From NCBI GenBank assembly GCA_019112625.1, contig DXIW01000004.1, positions 1 to 32,616 on the forward strand: 32,616 nucleotides of DNA. Reading direction: 5' to 3'. Made by a program: the position numbers and the translations under genes. The notes below the pieces were generated by a model that saw only the letters and a list, made by a program, of their open reading frames with translations, did no database searches and was not told where the DNA came from. This DNA comes from Candidatus Acutalibacter stercorigallinarum (GTDB lineage: Bacteria; Bacillota; Clostridia; Oscillospirales; Acutalibacteraceae). This document shows, piece by piece, positions 30,156 through 32,616 of the stretch (positions are counted from its first letter, which is position 1; every line of letters begins with the position of its first letter).

Positions 30156-30629
30156 TCAACTTTCCCGCAGCTTTACCACATTCGTCACAATGCCCTGGGG
30201 GGTGATGTCCACCGTGCCGTAGCTGGGCTCCCATCCGCTCAGCGAGCCCGGGTTCAGCAGGTACAGTCCGTCCGCGTAGTCCTCAAAGGCGTTGTGGGTG
30301 TGGCCGAACAGCGCCACCTGGGCCTTTTTCTCCCTGGCGGCGCACTCCAGGGTGTAAAACCCCGACTTCACCCCGTACAAATGCCCATGGGTGTAGAAGA
30401 TCTTCACCCCGTCCACGGTGTACTCCCCCACCACCGGCAGGGAGGACCCCCAGTCGCAGTTGCCCCGCACCTGCAAAAACATCTTCTCCGGGAAGGACCC
30501 CCGGGCCCGCTGGACCTCCTCCTCCCCATCCCCCAGGTGGATGACCACCTCCGCCTTGGGCTGGGCCAGCAGCGCCCGGCGCAGGCCGGCGTCGTTGCCA
30601 TGGGTGTCCGATACCACTAAGATCCGCAT
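30156..30629 (-). CDS. YfcE/MJ0936-type metallophosphoesterase
   Basis: 157 residues from ATG at 30629 (AAGGA seven to eight bases upstream); a TTG two codons earlier is less likely. Calcineurin-like fold with dinuclear metal ligands in VVSDTHGN, IHLGDGEEE, VRGNCDWG, FYTHGHLYG and LFGHTHN. Homologues hydrolyse phosphodiesters, and the physiological substrate is usually unknown. It lies upstream of the phosphohexomutase gene on the same strand and divergent from the small-gene trio. In many Firmicutes it follows rdgB (XTP/dITPase), which is absent here. Confidence 0.92.
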   Translation of the reverse strand: MRILVVSDTHGNDAGLRRALLAQPKAEVVIHLGDGEEEVQRARGSFPEKMFLQVRGNCDWGSSLPVVGEYTVDGVKIFYTHGHLYGVKSGFYTLECAAREKKAQVALFGHTHNAFEDYADGLYLLNPGSLSGWEPSYGTVDITPQGIVTNVVKLRES

Positions 30630-30668
30630 AAACAATTCCTTCTCTCCAAAAGATCGGGGCCCTGCCCC

Positions 30669-30698
30669 GTCATAGACTCCCCCGCCCCCGCATAGAAT
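30669..30698 (+). promoter_or_regulatory. Candidate sporulation sigma-E promoter of the small-gene trio
   Basis: GTCATA (30669-30674) with its ATA spaced exactly 16 bases from CATAGAAT (30691-30698). The Bacillus sigma-E pattern is ATA-N16-CATACA-type, so only one position in the -10 differs. No good sigma-A -35 (TTGACA-like) exists at 17 bases from TAGAAT. The stem CGGGGC/GCCCCG lies directly upstream. Confidence 0.55.
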
Positions 30699-30750
30699 GG
30701 AAGGACGCCAGGGCGCTGCCCTGGACTACGGGAGAAAGGATGCCCTGCCA

Positions 30751-30996
30751 ATGAACCACGAACAACTGGAAGCCATGCTGCGGTCCGCCGCCCAGCGCAT
30801 GGGCACCACGCCGGAAGCCCTCCAGCGCGCCGCCCAGAACGGGGACCTCTCCTCCATGCTGGGCCGCCTGGACCAGAACCAGGCCGCCGCCATGGAGCAC
30901 GTGCTGTCCGATCCCGAAGCAGCCAAAAAGCTGCTCTCCACCCCCCAGGCCCAGGCCCTGCTGCGGCTTCTGGGCCAGGGGAACGCCGGAACGTGA
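30751..30996 (+). CDS. Small conserved protein of unknown function, trio gene 1
   Basis: 81 residues from ATG at 30751 (MNHEQLEAMLRSAAQRMG), ten bases after AAAGGA; an upstream in-frame ATG at 30697 lies on the candidate promoter and is rejected. Predicted all-helical, cytoplasmic, rich in Ala/Leu/Gln, ending LLSTPQAQALLRLLGQGNAG. The motif VLSDPEAAKKLLSTP recurs in part in the next protein (MLSDPQSLQQLQGLLRSLGQG shares SDP and LL-R-LGQG), suggesting related helical hairpins. I recall similar pairs in Clostridia annotated only as hypothetical. Its candidate sigma-E promoter suggests mother-cell expression in sporulation. Confidence 0.7.
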   Translation: MNHEQLEAMLRSAAQRMGTTPEALQRAAQNGDLSSMLGRLDQNQAAAMEHVLSDPEAAKKLLSTPQAQALLRLLGQGNAGT

Positions 30997-31015
30997 CACG
31001 TAAGGAGGGATGACC

Positions 31016-31396
31016 ATGGAGGACCTGGGCCAGCAGCTCCAGCACATGCTGTCCGACCCCCAGAGCCTGCAGCAGCTCCAGGGCCTTCTCCGCTCCCTGG
31101 GCCAGGGGATACCGGAGGCCCCGCCGCCCCCCGCCCCCCAGACGGCCCTGGGGGCCCCGGGCGGGGCGGGCCTCACCCCCCAGGCCCTGGGCCTGGTGAC
31201 AAAGCTGGCCCCCCTGCTGGGCCAGGCCAGCCAGGAGGACGACGCCACCCGGCTCCTGCGGGCCCTGCGGCCCCTGCTGGGGGAGGCGCGGCAGAAAAAA
31301 GTGGACGAAGCCATCAAGATTCTGCAGCTCATGCGGCTGCTCCCCCTCTTAAAGGAGAGCGGCCTGTTTTCCGGCCTGGCCGCGGGCCTGCTGTAA
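31016..31396 (+). CDS. Small conserved protein of unknown function, trio gene 2
   Basis: 126 residues from ATG at 31016, seven bases after AGGAGG (an ATG at 31010 is too close to it). N-terminal helices (MEDLGQQLQHMLSDPQSLQQ), a proline-rich linker at about 34-44, then a helical C-terminal half with DDATRLLRALRPLLGEARQK and VDEAIKILQLMRLLPLLKES. No signal peptide or clear membrane helix. The C-terminal pattern recurs, as far as I recall, in hypothetical proteins of spore-forming Clostridia. It lies 19 bases behind trio gene 1 and 12 before gene 3, so the three are one operon. Function unknown. Confidence 0.75.
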   Translation: MEDLGQQLQHMLSDPQSLQQLQGLLRSLGQGIPEAPPPPAPQTALGAPGGAGLTPQALGLVTKLAPLLGQASQEDDATRLLRALRPLLGEARQKKVDEAIKILQLMRLLPLLKESGLFSGLAAGLL

Positions 31397-31408
31397 GGGA
31401 GGGATACC

Positions 31409-31702
31409 ATGGCGGAATACGATCTGGGCCGCATGCAGGAGGAGGCCGTCCGCCGGGCCAAGGAGATGCAGTCCCGGGCCCGCATCCCCCACCCGGCCGG
31501 GCCCCGGCGCCCCGAACCTCCCCCGGCGGAGCCACCCCCGGAACCCCAGGAGCCCCCGGCGCCCCCAGCGGTGCCCGCCGCCGCCCTGGACGCCCTCTTC
31601 CAGGACAAGGAGCGCACCCTCCTCCTGGCCCTGCTGGTGCTCCTCTCCAGCGAGGACGCCGGCCACGACCTCCTCTTCGCCCTGCTCTTCCTCCTCCTCT
31701 GA
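31409..31702 (+). CDS. Small Pro-rich protein with hydrophobic tail, trio gene 3
   Basis: 97 residues, ATG at 31409 six bases after GGGAGG. A charged helical N-terminus (MAEYDLGRMQEEAVRRAKEM) is followed by a Pro/Glu/Ala-rich middle (26-58) and a very leucine-rich end: DALFQDKERTLLLALLVLLS and DLLFALLFLLL, separated by the acidic turn SSEDAGHD. The tail could be a membrane hairpin or a coat-type self-assembling segment. Such L-rich ends after DKERTLL recur in hypothetical proteins of Clostridia by my recollection. Function unknown; operon partners and promoter suggest a sporulation link. Confidence 0.72.
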   Translation: MAEYDLGRMQEEAVRRAKEMQSRARIPHPAGPRRPEPPPAEPPPEPQEPPAPPAVPAAALDALFQDKERTLLLALLVLLSSEDAGHDLLFALLFLLL

Positions 31703-31740
31703 CCCCGGCGACCCCAGGAGGAGTGAGCTTTCTCGTTGCT

Positions 31741-32298
31741 TCACTTTTTCAAAGGGGGGCGATGGTCGCCAGTGGCGACCGTCTATCGCCGACCGAACCG
31801 GCAGGTGAGACTTCATCCCCCGTGGGGGGATACAAAGGGGGCGCGCCCCCTTTGAAAAACTTTATATTATTTTGAAATTAGAAATCCCCCTCCCGTTGCG
31901 GCAAGCCCCCCTCCTGCACAAACTATCACAACGGGAGGGGGCAGGGGGAGGGAACCGCCAAGAAAGCACCCCTTCCGCCGCCCCCGGCGGCACCTCCCCC
32001 TATGGGGGAGGCTGCCTCCCTCTTTGAGGGCGCAGCTCTCCGGTGGAGAGCGTTCTGCGCCGACCGAACCGGCAGGTGAGACGGTGTCACGCCTCCGGCG
32101 TGACGGAGGGAGTACGAGTCAAGTCCCACTACCGTTCGCCTACCCGCCACGGACCAAAAACCCCGGTTAGCGAACGAAGTGAGCGGTTAGGGGTTTTTCC
32201 TGTCCTGTCCGGTCACGGACAAAATTCCGGCGGGCGCAGCCCAGAGGGATTTTCCTGTCCCCACGAGTCAAGTTGCACTTTGTGCAACTTACTCGGCC
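31741..32298. repeat. Mosaic intergenic repeats between the small-gene trio and proA
   Basis: No gene is seen in 31703-32329. It contains two copies of the double-hairpin module (31758-31811, outer GGCGAT/ATCGCC, inner GGTCGCC/GGCGACC; 32029-32082, outer GGCGCAG/CTGCGCC, inner CTCTCC/GGAGAG), each followed by the same 21-base tail starting GACCGAACCGGC. Also a 22-base palindrome on CAAAGGGGGCG (31833-31854), CCCCCTCCCGTTG/CAACGGGAGGGGG (31886-31941), two copies of the ACGAGTCAAGT motif (32114, 32263) and the hairpins AAAAACCCC/GGGGTTTTT (32156-32198) and AAAATTCC/GGGATTTT (32221-32253). Confidence 0.82.
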
Positions 32299-32320
32299 AA
32301 AAAGCCCTCGCGGGCTTTTT
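32299..32320. terminator. Terminator hairpin behind proA
   Basis: Perfect 9-bp stem AAAAAGCCC/GGGCTTTTT with a 4-nt loop, symmetric and so active on both strands. It ends proA transcription and is at the same time the variable hairpin that follows the ACTTACTCGGCC motif of the repeat family. Confidence 0.82.
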
Positions 32321-32329
32321 GCGCACAGA

Positions 32330-32616
32330 CTATCTGACCTGCCCCTTCCCCCGCACCAAAAACTTGGTGGAGGTCAGCTGTTCCAGGCCCATGGGCCCCC
32401 GGGCGTGGAGCTTCTGGGTGGAGATGCCCATTTCGCAGCCCAGGCCGAACTCGCCCCCGTCGGTGAAGCGGGTGGAGACGTTCACATACACCGCCGCGGA
32501 GTCCACCTGGGTGGTGAAGGCGGCGGCCGCCGCCGGGTCCTCGGTGACGATGCAGTCGCTGTGGCCGGTGGAGTGGGCGGCGATGTGGGCGATGGCAGAT
32601 TCCAGGCTGTCCACCA
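32330..32616 (-). CDS. proA: Gamma-glutamyl phosphate reductase, C-terminal part
   Basis: About 95 C-terminal residues; the gene continues past the right edge. NADPH-dependent reduction of gamma-glutamyl phosphate to the semialdehyde in proline synthesis. The typical C-terminal signature is clear: [60 protein letters not shown] and [15 protein letters not shown]. The catalytic cysteine lies outside the window. The stop is at 32330 and a terminator follows at once. proB would be expected upstream, outside the window. Confidence 0.95.
   Translation of the reverse strand, partial: VDSLESAIAHIAAHSTGHSDCIVTEDPAAAAAFTTQVDSAAVYVNVSTRFTDGGEFGLGCEMGISTQKLHARGPMGLEQLTSTKFLVRGKGQVR

Noticed and set aside
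30697-30750. Earlier start for trio gene 1 at 30697
   Set aside because: It lies on the candidate -10 element and lacks an SD; ATG at 30751 follows AAAGGA.
31741-32298. A MITE or insertion sequence
   Set aside because: Several internal hairpins but no single pair of terminal inverted repeats with target-site duplication and no transposase fragment could be identified.

Overview
The window looks like the chromosome of a GC-rich anaerobic Clostridia member, probably Oscillospiraceae-like. This is inferred from the gene content: a FabK-type fatty acid operon, DegV, a DUF1385 (YqhQ-like) protein, a 2-hydroxyacyl-CoA dehydratase/activase pair, ROK sugar kinase, HicAB, and a candidate sporulation sigma-E promoter. 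Genes have strong G/C at third codon positions. Larger gaps are filled with structured repeats. No rRNA, tRNA, CRISPR array or transposase was seen.

Left part (1-11843, minus strand): the fab/acc operon reads fabH, fabK, fabD, fabG, fabF, accB, fabZ, accC, accD, accA. It is driven by a near-consensus promoter (10310-10338) and closed by an intrinsic terminator (1283-1310). acpP and a fatty-acid regulator gene are absent. Upstream lie rsmE and a YmfI-type reductase; downstream is rlmD, which runs off the left edge with a compositionally foreign 3' end.

Middle-left (11879-17676, plus strand): one apparent operon encodes an FG-GAP-like lipoprotein, an OmpR-type response regulator, its histidine kinase, a DUF1385 membrane protein and PrmC. 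The PrmC C-terminus runs into an intergenic repeat.

Middle (17650-24840): a HicAB toxin-antitoxin pair and degV are followed by an unlisted small locus at 19379-19772. It encodes a 33-residue hydrophobic peptide facing a convergent, strongly promoted, terminator-ended small RNA, the layout of a txpA/RatA-like type I toxin-antitoxin system. Next come a COG3581-type dehydratase-like protein and a 977-residue double activase, probably one ATP-driven Fe-S radical-enzyme system split in two genes.

Right (24841-32616): acyl-CoA thioesterase and GH27 alpha-galactosidase (+), then ROK kinase, phosphoglucomutase/phosphomannomutase and YfcE-type phosphoesterase (-). A trio of uncharacterised small genes (+) sits behind a sigma-E-like promoter, and the 3' end of proA (-) closes the window.

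The main non-coding signal is a mosaic family of intergenic repeats (17355-17646, 21074-21540, 27740-28300, 31741-32320, with a fragment inside the fab operon). Their hairpin stems differ between copies by compensatory changes while loops and flanks stay constant. All functional statements come from reading translated sequence and motifs by eye; no database search was run.
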